Of a stretch of DNA of 64,000 bases, positions 16,377 to 25,000 are shown piece by piece; position 1 is the first letter of the stretch; each line of letters opens with the position of its first letter. The DNA comes from M3007 sp964621185 (GTDB taxonomy: Bacteria; Bacteroidota; Bacteroidia; Chitinophagales; Saprospiraceae). Made by a program: the position numbers and the translations under genes. Under the pieces are notes generated by a model, which saw only the letters and a program-made list of their open reading frames with translations, searched no databases and was not told the DNA's origin. Location: assembly GCA_964621185.1 (NCBI GenBank), contig CAZULM010000022.1, forward strand, positions 22,431 through 86,430. Direction: 5' to 3'.

Positions 16377-17341
16377 CCCAGTTCCTTGCCTCCAAAAAGT
16401 GTTTCCACGAATGCTTTTTTGTTGAAAATCTGCAGCTTGTCAATGCTTTCCCCAACACCGATGTAGCGGATGGGTATCTTGAACTGGTCGCTGATGCTGA
16501 TGGCAACGCCGCCTTTGGCGGTGCCGTCCAATTTGGTCAGCGCCAGGCAGGTGATGGGGGCCACTTCTGTGAAGTGCTTGGCTTGCTCTTGGGCATTTTG
16601 GCCGGTACTGGCATCCAGCACCAGGAGCACGTCGTGGGGCGCCCCAGGCAGGTTTTTTTCGATCGAGCGGTGTATTTTCCCCAATTCGGCCATCAAGTGG
16701 CTTTTGTTGTGCAAGCGCCCAGCAGTGTCAATAATAGCAATATCACAGTTGTTTTGCAGGGCAAAAGCAGTTGTTTCAAAGGCTACTGCGGCAGGATCGG
16801 CATTCATGCCCTTTGAATAGAATTCACAGCCAACCCGGTCAGCCCATATTTTGAGCTGATCTACCGCCGCGGCCCGAAATGTATCGGCAGCTCCTAAAAC
16901 AACTTTGTACCCGGCGTTTTTATACTGATGCGCCAATTTTCCGATGGTGGTTGTTTTGCCAACACCGTTCACGCCTATTACGAGCAGCACATAGGGCTTC
17001 TTGCCACTGGGTACAGAATAGTCGTCAAGGTCTTCGGTATTGTTTTCTGCGAGCAATTCTACGATTTCGTCCCGCAAGATGGCGTTCAGTTCGGCAGTGT
17101 TCAAATATTTGTCCTTAGCAATACGCCCTTCAATCCGCTCAATGATTTTTACGGTTGTGTCAAGCCCTACATCACTGGAAATCAATACGTTTTCCAATTC
17201 GTCCAGCACTTCCACGTCAACGGTGCTTTTGCCTGCCACGGCGCGGTTGAGCTTGCCAAAAAAGCCCTCCTTGGTTTTTTCAAGGCCCTTGTCCAGGTCT
17301 TCCTTCTTGTCTTTGCTGAAAAATTTGTCAAAAAATCCCAT
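16373..17341 (-). CDS. ftsY: Signal recognition particle receptor FtsY
   Basis: 322 residues. SRP-type GTPase: helical N domain (residues 1-95), then G1 GVNGVGKTTTIGKLA, the DTFRAAAVDQL insertion-box motif, G3 DTAGRLHNK, G4 TKLDGTAKGG and the closing IGVGESIDKLQIFN. It docks the ribosome-SRP complex at the inner membrane. The acidic A domain of E. coli FtsY is nearly absent (only a short lysine/glutamate stretch FFSKDKKEDLDKGLEKTKE), as is usual outside proteobacteria. ATG at 17341 chosen; the longer frame to 17392 would read through the repeat arm at 17357-17396. The gene is preceded by two repeat elements (see 17357-17544). Confidence 0.97.
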   Translation of the reverse strand: MGFFDKFFSKDKKEDLDKGLEKTKEGFFGKLNRAVAGKSTVDVEVLDELENVLISSDVGLDTTVKIIERIEGRIAKDKYLNTAELNAILRDEIVELLAENNTEDLDDYSVPSGKKPYVLLVIGVNGVGKTTTIGKLAHQYKNAGYKVVLGAADTFRAAAVDQLKIWADRVGCEFYSKGMNADPAAVAFETTAFALQNNCDIAIIDTAGRLHNKSHLMAELGKIHRSIEKNLPGAPHDVLLVLDASTGQNAQEQAKHFTEVAPITCLALTKLDGTAKGGVAISISDQFKIPIRYIGVGESIDKLQIFNKKAFVETLFGGKELG

Positions 17342-17356
17342 AATATTTGAGTTGTA

Positions 17357-17544
17357 TTTTTCAACACATAGGCACATAGGGGCATAGAACACATAGTAAA
17401 CTCTGATTAAAGTGATTGTATGATTTGAGTGATTAAAAACATTTGATTTTCAAATGATTATGCGATCACTAATTTCACAACCACTTTGTGTTGACTATAG
17501 AAATCTATGTGTTCTATGTCCCTATGTGCCTATGTGTTGAAAAA
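17357..17544. repeat. 40-bp inverted repeat (ACACATAGGCACATAG family) enclosing a second repeat element
   Basis: The arm at 17357-17396 and the reverse-complement arm at 17505-17544 are 40 nt long and differ at one base. The words AACACATAGGCACATAGG recur at 20476-20534. The inner part, 17404-17499, is a separate element, copied near lpdA at 55828-55924. The whole sits between the start of ftsY and the end of the LytTR gene. Confidence 0.9.
17404..17499. repeat. TGATT-rich 97-bp dispersed repeat, copy 1
   Basis: Shares about 90% of its bases with 55828-55924, in the same orientation. It starts with four TGATT words (TGATTaaagTGATT and so on) and has an internal hairpin CATTTGA/TCAAATG, ending TTGACTATA. 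In both places it lies just upstream of the start codon of a minus-strand housekeeping gene (ftsY here, lpdA there). A weaker third copy lies at 61143-61192. Confidence 0.85.
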
Positions 17545-17551
17545 GAATCTG

Positions 17552-18319
17552 TTAAATCTCGCCGTGTGTTTTCCGCACCGCTTCCATCAGGTTGGCCTTT
17601 TTTCGCCGCGACACTTCAATGTTGTCACCATTGTCCATCACCAAATACCCGCCTTCGCCTTTGACGTAGGTTTTCATAAAATTCATGTTCACGATATGTT
17701 TTTTGTGTACGCGGACAAAATTGAAAGACGTCAGGGTGTCTTCATAGGCCTTGATGGTACGGCTGGCAGTGATGCGGGTGCCGCCATTCAACAGGAAATG
17801 CGTGTAATTGTCTGCTGCTTCCAGTCGAACGATATCTCCCAGGCGTACGAAGTGAACGCCGTCCATAGCTGAAATGCCTATTTTTTCGAAGGCATTGGGC
17901 GCATTGGGGTTATACGTTTGCTGTAATATTTCAAGGCGCTCCTTCGTGTCGGAATTTTTGTGCCGGATGCGGCTCACGGCGCGCATCAGCTCTTCCCTTT
18001 CAATTGGCTTTGTCACATAATCAATCGCCGCAAACTCAAAGGCGCGCAAGGCATATTTGTCGAAAGCGGTGACAAATATTATGTCGAAAGGCACTTCTTC
18101 CAATTGTTGGAGGCTTTGAAACACCAGTCCGTCTGGCAAGCTGATGTCCAGGAATGCGACATCGAACTTGTTGCTCGGGTCGTCGGCAAGGCGGAGCAGG
18201 TCTTCGTTGCTGCCACCGGTAGCCACAACTTCTACATCTGGACAGTATAGTCGGAGGAAGTTCAAGAGGTTTTCCAAGCCTTCCGGCTCGTCTTCAATTA
18301 TCAATGCACGTGTCAACAT
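17552..18319 (-). CDS. LytTR-family response regulator
   Basis: 255 residues. A receiver domain (1-120) with the acidic pocket IIEDEP, phosphoacceptor Asp58 in VAFLDISLPDG, and VTAFDKYALRAFEFAAIDYVTKP with the conserved Thr and Lys. A LytTR DNA-binding domain follows (150-255): VHFVRLGDIVRLEAADNYTHFLL, RVHKKHIVNMNFM, and IEVSRRKKANLMEAV. It would bind direct repeats upstream of target genes once phosphorylated. No histidine kinase is adjacent, so it is an orphan regulator in this window. The start ATG at 18319 is clear. Confidence 0.95.
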   Translation of the reverse strand: MLTRALIIEDEPEGLENLLNFLRLYCPDVEVVATGGSNEDLLRLADDPSNKFDVAFLDISLPDGLVFQSLQQLEEVPFDIIFVTAFDKYALRAFEFAAIDYVTKPIEREELMRAVSRIRHKNSDTKERLEILQQTYNPNAPNAFEKIGISAMDGVHFVRLGDIVRLEAADNYTHFLLNGGTRITASRTIKAYEDTLTSFNFVRVHKKHIVNMNFMKTYVKGEGGYLVMDNGDNIEVSRRKKANLMEAVRKTHGEI

Positions 18320-18371
18320 GGGAGGATAGATGTTTGTTTAATCGTTCCGCAAAAGTCGGTTTTTCTGGAAT

Positions 18372-18412
18372 GAAAAAAGGCCCGAAGGAAAAATTCCCTG
18401 GAGCCTTTTTTC
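18372..18412 (-). terminator. Rho-independent terminator of the MltD-like gene
   Basis: Ten-base arms GAAAAAAGGC (18372-18381) and GCCTTTTTTC (18403-18412) pair perfectly, with further pairing in the loop (GGAA/TTCC). Read on the minus strand it starts 20 bp after the stop at 18433 and ends in a U run, so it should end the transcript of the transglycosylase before the LytTR gene. Confidence 0.75.
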
Positions 18413-18432
18413 GTTCAGGTGGCAAGTTGTGT

Positions 18433-19923
18433 TCAGAACTCCCTGATTTTCAAGCGCATACCAAATTTTACATCACTGCAATTATTGTATTTGCGCAGGC
18501 TTTCAACAGAAGTGGAATACTGTCGTGCGATGTCTTCCAGCGATTCGTTGCGCTTTACCGTATGGAATTGGTATTGCTTGATACGTGGGGTTTCAGGCTC
18601 GCTGGGCAACGCAGAAGTTTGTTTGCTGCCAGCGCCGGAACTTGCGCCGTTGCTTTTGGAGCCTGTCGAGCTTTGGATTTTCACAGCTCCGCCCGGCGCT
18701 TCAATCCTGATAGCGGCGTGTTTCTGCACATATACTGGGCGGATGAGCTTTAACGATTGGCCGGGGTAGAGGTAATTGCCTTCGAGGTTGTTCCAGCATT
18801 TGATATGCTCCCCGCACATGCCAAGGCGGTTGGCCAGATCATCGACGCTTATAGTTTCGCGCAAGTTGACGGTGCTTTGCCAGTAGCGGCCATCGCCAAC
18901 ATCCGGGCTGGTGTAGTTTTCCGGGTTTTCGAGTTTGTAATTACGCGCGCTGCTGACGGTGTTCAGGTAGCGCACAAAAGCTGGCATCACGCGCTTGGGG
19001 ACGACCACGTAATGCCCTTCGCTTGTGGGCGGCACGTAATCGCGCTTAAAGCCAGGGTTCAGCTCCTTTATGACCTGATAGGAAATGCCCGTGGCATCAG
19101 CGATGTCGCGGAACGAAATGCCTTCATACACATTGATATAGTCCGTCAGTTGCTCGTCCAAATCTGGGTTGACCGGGTCTAGCCCGTGCATTTGGAAGAA
19201 GTTGCAGATATAGCTGGCAGCGATGAATGCAGGCACATAATTGCGGGTTTCTTGGGGTAGGTAGGGTTGCAATTTCCAGAAATTGCGGCTCCCGGAGCGG
19301 CGGATAGCGCTGTTCACGCGTCCTTGGCCGCTGTTGTAGGCAGCCAGCGCCAATGCCCAGTCATCAAACATCTTGTACAGGTCGCGGAGGTGCCGGGCAG
19401 CAGCGTCGGTGCTTTTTACCGGGTTGCTGCGGTCTTCCACCGCGCTGTTTGTGCGCAATCCATATTCGCCTCCCGTAGAAGGCATAAACTGCCAAAGCCC
19501 GGTAGCGCCGACCCTTGAAACCGCCTTAGCGTTCAAGGCCGATTCAACGACAGAGAGGTATTTCAAGTCGAGCGGCAGGCCGTACTCCTTTAATTTTTCT
19601 TCAAACAGCGGGAAATAGGTGAGTCTTTTGCCCAGCATTATCCTCGCTTTTTCGGTTTTCAGCTGCGTATATGTTTTTATGTAGCCTTTCACGACTGCAT
19701 CGACCCTTACGTCGAGGCAGCTCGGGAGGGTGGACAACCTTTCTCTCAATTCTGCGTCAGTTAAGGCATAGGCAGTGCCGCCTTTGGCAACGAGTTCGTC
19801 AGAAGTGTCGGCTGGGTCTTCTAAGTCGGAAATTTGGCCTTCTTCTTGTGAAAAAATGGGGAAACTGAAAAGGGTAAGGGCAATCGCAAAACAAAACCGA
19901 GCGGCATTAAATTTAATCTGCAT
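18433..19923 (-). CDS. mltD: MltD-like membrane-bound lytic transglycosylase with LysM domains
   Basis: 496 residues with a signal peptide (to about residue 25). The SLT domain spans about 110-240: catalytic Glu127 in LSVVESALNAKAVS, then GATGLWQFMPSTGGEYGL and ALAAYNSGQGRVNSAIRRSG. After it come three LysM-like modules, near 285-330 (GISFRDIADATGIS), 365-412 (VDDLANRLGMCG) and 448-496 (YQFHTVKRNESLEDIARQYS). It cleaves peptidoglycan between MurNAc and GlcNAc with anhydro ring formation; the LysM modules hold the enzyme on the wall. No lipobox Cys is present, unlike E. coli MltD. Function is well supported by family; start ATG at 19923. Confidence 0.93.
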   Translation of the reverse strand: MQIKFNAARFCFAIALTLFSFPIFSQEEGQISDLEDPADTSDELVAKGGTAYALTDAELRERLSTLPSCLDVRVDAVVKGYIKTYTQLKTEKARIMLGKRLTYFPLFEEKLKEYGLPLDLKYLSVVESALNAKAVSRVGATGLWQFMPSTGGEYGLRTNSAVEDRSNPVKSTDAAARHLRDLYKMFDDWALALAAYNSGQGRVNSAIRRSGSRNFWKLQPYLPQETRNYVPAFIAASYICNFFQMHGLDPVNPDLDEQLTDYINVYEGISFRDIADATGISYQVIKELNPGFKRDYVPPTSEGHYVVVPKRVMPAFVRYLNTVSSARNYKLENPENYTSPDVGDGRYWQSTVNLRETISVDDLANRLGMCGEHIKCWNNLEGNYLYPGQSLKLIRPVYVQKHAAIRIEAPGGAVKIQSSTGSKSNGASSGAGSKQTSALPSEPETPRIKQYQFHTVKRNESLEDIARQYSTSVESLRKYNNCSDVKFGMRLKIREF

Positions 19924-20194
19924 TGGTGTGAAGGATTTTCAAGCGTAAACAAGGAAGATTGCGCGGCGGCAACAGTCGTTAAAAATGAGCCAGACATCAA
20001 TGATTTGGGAACAAAGCGAACAAAACGATTAATTCCGAAGAATATTCTGTCGAAACAAAAATGTTAAAGGCTTGATCGGAATTGGAAAGGAGCGCAAAAA
20101 TCCAGTTTTCAGAACAAATGGAAAAACCTTTTCTGTTAAAGTTTTGGATTTTTGCCGCAAGAAGGAATTTTCAGGACAAAATCCCTGTTTTTTA

Positions 20195-20202
20195 TAACTT
20201 TG
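20195..20202 (+). promoter_or_regulatory. -7 promoter element of the PspC-like gene
   Basis: TAACTTTG fits the Bacteroidota -7 consensus TAnnTTTG, 28 bp before the ATG at 20231. A clear -33 TTTG at normal spacing was not seen. The rest of the 307-bp gap (19924-20230) holds no gene that I can support. Confidence 0.55.
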
Positions 20203-20230
20203 TACCTGATATTCAGTAAGTAGCGAAATT

Positions 20231-20452
20231 ATGCTCCAAAATTGGCTCAAAGACATGGTTGAACGTCACGCCTTCGGCGTGTGCCAACAGTTGGGCGAGC
20301 GCATGCGCATCGCGCCGGTAGAAGTACGCAAGTATTTCATTTACACATCCTTTATAGGCATGGGGTCTCCTTTGATCATCTACCTTTTTTTCGCTTTTTG
20401 GTTCAACATGCGCCGGTATGTGCGCCGGGGCAGCAGTGTGCTGTACGAATAG
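20231..20452 (+). CDS. Small PspC-domain protein
   Basis: 73 residues. It has the shape of the short Bacteroidota PspC-type proteins: an amphipathic start (MLQNWLKDMVERHAFGVC), the PspC-like segment QLGERMRIAPVEVRKYFIY, then one long membrane helix, TSFIGMGSPLIIYLFFAFWF, and a basic tail NMRRYVRRG. In other bacteria PspC domains sense or stabilise the membrane and control the phage-shock response; here no pspA or pspB homologue is near. It is monocistronic: a -7 box precedes it and a strong hairpin (20476-20534) follows. Confidence 0.75.
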   Translation: MLQNWLKDMVERHAFGVCQQLGERMRIAPVEVRKYFIYTSFIGMGSPLIIYLFFAFWFNMRRYVRRGSSVLYE

Positions 20453-20475
20453 CGGCAGGGTAGGGGAGCGGCTTG

Positions 20476-20534
20476 TTTTTTAACACATAGGCACATATGT
20501 GTTCTATGTCCCTATGTGCCTATGTGTTAAAAAA
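20476..20534. terminator. Perfect 22-bp hairpin, likely bidirectional terminator
   Basis: Arms 20476-20497 (TTTTTTAACACATAGGCACA...) and 20513-20534 are perfect reverse complements with a 15-nt loop. Both ends are T/A runs, so on either strand the transcript ends in U after the stem. It fills the gap between two convergent genes (PspC-like stop at 20452, arginine decarboxylase stop at 20539). The words are those of the repeat at 17357-17544, so the element doubles as a dispersed repeat. Confidence 0.7.
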
Positions 20535-20538
20535 GCAA

Positions 20539-21939
20539 TCAGTACCCAAGGATTTTCAGCATAGATTCGGCGTCCTGCTCTTTGAACACCTCTGTATCCA
20601 CAAATTCTCCGTAATAATTTTTGTCGATCAAAATATGCCTGGGAGCGGGCAGAAGGCAGTGCTTCAAGCCGCCATAGCCGCTCAGCGACTCCTGGTAGGC
20701 GCCTGTGTGGAAAAAGCCGATATACAGCGGCTCCTCCGTTTTTTCGTCGTATGAAGGGAGGTACACTTGGTTGATATGCGCCTCGGAGTTGTAGTAATCG
20801 GCGTTGTCGCAGCTGATGCCCCCGATATTGACCCGCTGGTATTCTTTGTTCCAATGGTTTACGGGCAGCAGGATGAAGCGCTCCTTGATGCCCCAGCTGT
20901 CTGGCAAGGTGTTTATCAGGCTGTTGTCGAGCATGTACCATTCTTCGGCATCATTCTGTTGCTTCTTGCCGATGACAGAGAATATGGTCGCGCCGCTCTC
21001 GCCTACGGTGTATTTCCCGAACTCGGAATAGATGTCTGGCTCTGGCACGCCTTCGCTGTCGCAGTATTCCTTTATGAGCCGGACGATTTCGCTCACCATG
21101 TAGGGATAGTCGTATTCGAATCCAAGAGAATTTCGGATGGGCAGTCCGCCGCCGATGTTGAGGCAGGTTAGGGTAGGGCAACGCTTGCGCAGCAGGCAAT
21201 AGGTCTTGATGCCCCTTTTCAGCTCGCTCCAATAGTATATGGTGTCTTTTATGCCCACATCCACGAAGAAATGCAGCATTTTAAGCTCAAATTTGGGATT
21301 GTTGGCGATTTTATCTTCGTAAAAGCTCAGCACATCGCTCTGCCGGATGCCTAATCGGGAGGTATAGAACTCAAAGTTCGGCTCTTCCTCGGTAGCCATA
21401 CGCAAGCCGATCTTGCACTTTGCCTTGCTGACAAGCTTTTCGTATTGCTCCAGCTCGTCGGGGTTGTCGCATACCGGGATCACGTTCGTGAAGCCCTCGT
21501 TGATGAGGTGGGCGATCTTCTCTATGTACTGTGGCGGCTTGTAGCCGTTGTTGACGATGATGGTGCCTTTGTTGATCTTGCCCTGCTTGTGGAGCTTCCA
21601 GATCAGGTCAATGTCAAATGTTGAAGAAGTTTCAAGTTGTGTTCCGTTCTCCAGCACTTCGTTGAGGATAAAGGCAAAGTGAGAGCTTTTGGTGCAATAG
21701 CAGTAAATATACTTCCCGTTGTAGTTGTAGCGCTGGATGGCATCCCGGAAAAGCTTGCGCGCCAGCTGTATCTTTTCGCCGATCTTGGGCAGGTAGGTGA
21801 GCTTCAGCGGCGTGCCGTAGCGCTGGATCAAGTCGTGGAGGTCTATGTCGTTGAAAAAAAGCCTGTTGGATTTTAGGCTGAAGCCGTCTTGTGGAAAGTC
21901 GAAGGTTTGGGCAACGAGGTCGTAGTAGGAATTCTTCAT
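20539..21939 (-). CDS. speA: Biosynthetic arginine decarboxylase, fold-III PLP enzyme
   Basis: 466 residues, the normal length for the Bacteroidota form. A PLP barrel of alanine-racemase fold: the Schiff-base lysine Lys84 in YCYCTKSSHF, the phosphate-binding GGGLP (263-267), the EFGKY motif (306-310) that contacts the pyridine ring, and the active-site Cys377-Asp378 in SCDNADYY from the neighbouring subunit. It makes agmatine from arginine for spermidine synthesis. Related carboxynorspermidine or ornithine decarboxylases share these motifs, so the substrate is by family resemblance only. A TACATTTG box (21966-21973, minus) 26 bp upstream is a good -7 element. Cytoplasmic. Confidence 0.85.
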   Translation of the reverse strand: MKNSYYDLVAQTFDFPQDGFSLKSNRLFFNDIDLHDLIQRYGTPLKLTYLPKIGEKIQLARKLFRDAIQRYNYNGKYIYCYCTKSSHFAFILNEVLENGTQLETSSTFDIDLIWKLHKQGKINKGTIIVNNGYKPPQYIEKIAHLINEGFTNVIPVCDNPDELEQYEKLVSKAKCKIGLRMATEEEPNFEFYTSRLGIRQSDVLSFYEDKIANNPKFELKMLHFFVDVGIKDTIYYWSELKRGIKTYCLLRKRCPTLTCLNIGGGLPIRNSLGFEYDYPYMVSEIVRLIKEYCDSEGVPEPDIYSEFGKYTVGESGATIFSVIGKKQQNDAEEWYMLDNSLINTLPDSWGIKERFILLPVNHWNKEYQRVNIGGISCDNADYYNSEAHINQVYLPSYDEKTEEPLYIGFFHTGAYQESLSGYGGLKHCLLPAPRHILIDKNYYGEFVDTEVFKEQDAESMLKILGY

Positions 21940-21965
21940 TTAAACGGGTGCGTGAAACAGTTGGG

Positions 21966-21973
21966 CAAATGTA
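21966..21973 (-). promoter_or_regulatory. -7 promoter element of the arginine decarboxylase gene
   Basis: Minus strand reads TACATTTG, a match to TAnnTTTG, 26 bp before the ATG at 21939. Confidence 0.5.
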
Positions 21974-21986
21974 GGGGGATTTTTGG

Positions 21987-22014
21987 GTTTCAGGTTTCAA
22001 GTTTCAGGTTTCAA
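21987..22014. repeat. Tandem 14-bp repeat GTTTCAGGTTTCAA x2
   Basis: GTTTCAGGTTTCAA occurs twice with no gap (21987-22000 and 22001-22014). It lies about 14-40 bp upstream of the -7 box of the decarboxylase gene, where a -33 region would fall. It could bind a regulator or be one of the simple intergenic repeats of these genomes. Confidence 0.6.
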
Positions 22015-22035
22015 GGCGGGCGGGCGGTTTGTGAT

Positions 22036-22075
22036 CAATTATTTAACATAATATAAATTATAGAATAAATAATTG
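22036..22075. terminator. AT-rich hairpin after tamB
   Basis: CAATTATTTA (22036-22045) and TAAATAATTG (22066-22075) are perfect 10-bp arms with a 20-nt AT-rich loop, 11 bp downstream of the tamB stop. There is no GC-rich stem or U tail, so a terminator role is only possible. Confidence 0.35.
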
Positions 22076-22085
22076 GCTGCAGAAC

Positions 22086-25000
22086 TCATTTCCCCCTTCG
22101 CACCAAACCCAAGCCTTCCCACAGATCGCTGAAAGAATCGTAATCCTTCTGAAAAGTGATGCCCACGCCGTAGCGGTCGCGGCGCTGGCCCGCCACGTCG
22201 GGTTCGATGCGCTGATATACTTTGAGCCGCCATTGGTTGTTCTCTGTCAGCCTGATCTCGATGGTTACGTCCTCGCCCAGGAACCCGCTGTTGATCGGGA
22301 GGTTTGCCCCGCCACCCAGGCCGAACTGTGAGCCTACCTGCACGGTGATCCTGTCGTCGATAAAGCCGCTCTTGAGCCGTACTTGCAGCTCTCTACCGCC
22401 CGAGAGCGTGTTCCCGGGGTCGGCCAGCACGTTCTGGTAGTCGCTGTAGTTGATGTCCAAGTCGATGCTCGATACGTCTTTGTTGAACCATTCAGCTGCC
22501 AGTCCGCCAAGGTAATTGGAGAACTGGTTGCTGATCATTTGGGTCAGCGTATTGACCGCAGAGGCTACATAGTCTGTGGGTTGCACGAACCCGCTGTTGG
22601 AGGGCAGGAAAGAACCGATGACGACCAGGCCGAATATCTGCCTCGACAACTCGTTCTGATCCTGACGCAGCAGGCGCAATTTGTTGTCGGTCATGCTTTT
22701 AAGCTGGCTGGTTATGTTCGGGAATTCCAGGCCGAAGGTAATGTCGGGCTTGAGCAGGTCGCCACTGATGTGCATGGTGACGATCACCTTGGTCGCTTTG
22801 GTCGCTTCGTCTTTCAGGTTCGTGAGCAACTCTACCTCGTCGCGTATAAAATTGTAAACAGCGGTGTTTTGCTCGTAGGTGGCATCTAAGTTGAGCAACG
22901 CGCCATAAGGGTCGCCAAACCAGTTGATGGTGCCGCCGCCGGCCATGGTGAAGGGCTTGTTCACAAAGTTGAGCAAGGTAAACAGGTATTCGCCCCGGGT
23001 CACGCGGTAACCGCCGTACATTTTGAACTCCCCTTCCCGGTTGATGCTCAATTTAATGTCGCCCTCTCCCCTACTCTTGATGATATCCCCTGTCTGCTCA
23101 TCGAAGATCAATTGGATTTCTGCTTCTTCAGTGACCGTAAGGTTCATTTCGAAATTCAAGCCTTTCAAGTCGGTGAAGGTGAAGCTTTTCTTTTTGGCTT
23201 CTTTTTCCTTTCCCGTGCTGTCGTTGGTAAAATTGATGAATTTGGCTTCTTTGGCATCGGAGCTGGAGGATAGAGGGATATAGAGCCGGGTATCTTTCCC
23301 AGTGGTGGCATTTATCAGCATGTTTGTCCTGACAAACGAGCCTGAAATGGACAGATCGAAATAGCCAATGCCTTGTCCGTAGTAAAGATCGTTGTCGGCA
23401 GCGCTGGTGTTGAGGATCGTGAATGAACGGTCTGCGGCCTCGATATAGCAGCTGACGCGCCACTTGCTGAAGTTGTCGTGTTCGAGGAACCCGTCCACCT
23501 TGGCATAATGCTGTTGGGTGGCGTCCCAAATCACGCCATCGGCGACTTCTATCCTGTTTTTGGCAATCTTAATTTGTTGGTCTCTGAGGTGGAACAAAGA
23601 GTTCAGGTAGTCTATTTGAAATTGGCCTTCCCGCACATTCAGGGCTCCCGAAGCCCCTACCCTATCCGGGCTGCCAGAAATCAGCAGCTGGCCGTCGATA
23701 AGCCCGGCAGTTTTAGAGATGTCCGGGATAAACGTTTCCAGGATTTCAAATTTGAACCCATCAAGGCTGGCGGAGGCAAAAAGCTCGCCGGAAGCGAGTT
23801 GAGCATCAAGGTTTTCGGAAAAAAACGACGGGCTCGCATCAGGGAGCCAAGCCCCTTTGACGATCAGTTCTGGCGCTTCATCCTGCCGCAAGAACGCCGA
23901 GCAATACATCGGAGAAGACAAGTCCTCCATTTCTATGTTGCCGGACAACATGCCATAGGGTTTGGCATTGATGAACACCGTGTCTGTCAACATACTTAGG
24001 CGCATGCCTTTCAGCTCGAACACGTCGCGGATGGAGATGTCGAAGTCGAAGATGCGGCTCCGAAGCACAAGGCTCTCGGGGTCAAAAAAACGGTTAAGCT
24101 CGCTGAGGTTGAATTGGGTGAGCGAGAAATTCAATCCTCTGCCCTGGTTGGCGCTTTCCAGCACAATACGCTGGTTGCCACTGAAGAACTCAAAGTTTTT
24201 GGTATCGATGGTGCCGCTGTTGAACCGGATAAAGTTGTCGTCGGCGATAAGCCACTCATGGCTGAACAGGTTGATCTTGGAGGCGTTGAACTTGACTTGC
24301 CAAAGGGAGTCGGCCGTTGTGAGCGAGCCTTTCAGGTAGAGGTTTTCCAGGTATCCGGTTTCATTTTCCGAGGCGATGAGGGTGAAAAAGAGCTCATCGC
24401 TCACCATATTGCCATAAAACGAGACTTCGGGAAGCTGTTTTTTAGGCGACAGCATGGTTTTTGGAAGCTTCAGGTTGAACCATGCGCTGTCTTGGGAGCT
24501 GCTCCAGTTCAGCCCCGGGTCGTGTATTGCGATGCCTTTCCAGGTGATCAACGGCGCCTCGGCAACCAGATAGGTGGTTCCGCGGTTTGCATTCACGCCG
24601 GCAGTAATATATACATCCCTAAGGGTGTCCAGGTCGTCGCTAATCAGTTTCGTGAGGCTTTTTGAGTCTCTGATCTGCAATGAAAGGTTGTAATTGTCAT
24701 TTGAGGCTGCGGGAGGTTGTGCTGCAACGGCCCCAAGATGTTCCGCAAACGCAGGGTGGTATTTTTGGAGTTGATAAACCAGGTTGCTCAGGATGTTGTT
24801 GAAATTGAAGCGCCCGACAAGCTCGCATTTTGCGACATCAGAATTAAAGCCAAAATAGCGGGAACCGTCGGTTTTGATGGTGGAATAGAAGTTTAAGGAG
24901 TCGATGCGGTGCCACAGCTCGAGGTCTTGCAGGAGCCTGAAGTTGCGCAGCCTGGCCGATCCCGTTATGTCGTTCAGGGTCTTGCCCTCCAGGCTCAGGT

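Noticed and set aside
19924..20256. Minus-strand frame of 75 codons before the PspC-like gene
   Set aside because: It overlaps the -7 promoter and the start of the PspC-like gene and has no family resemblance.
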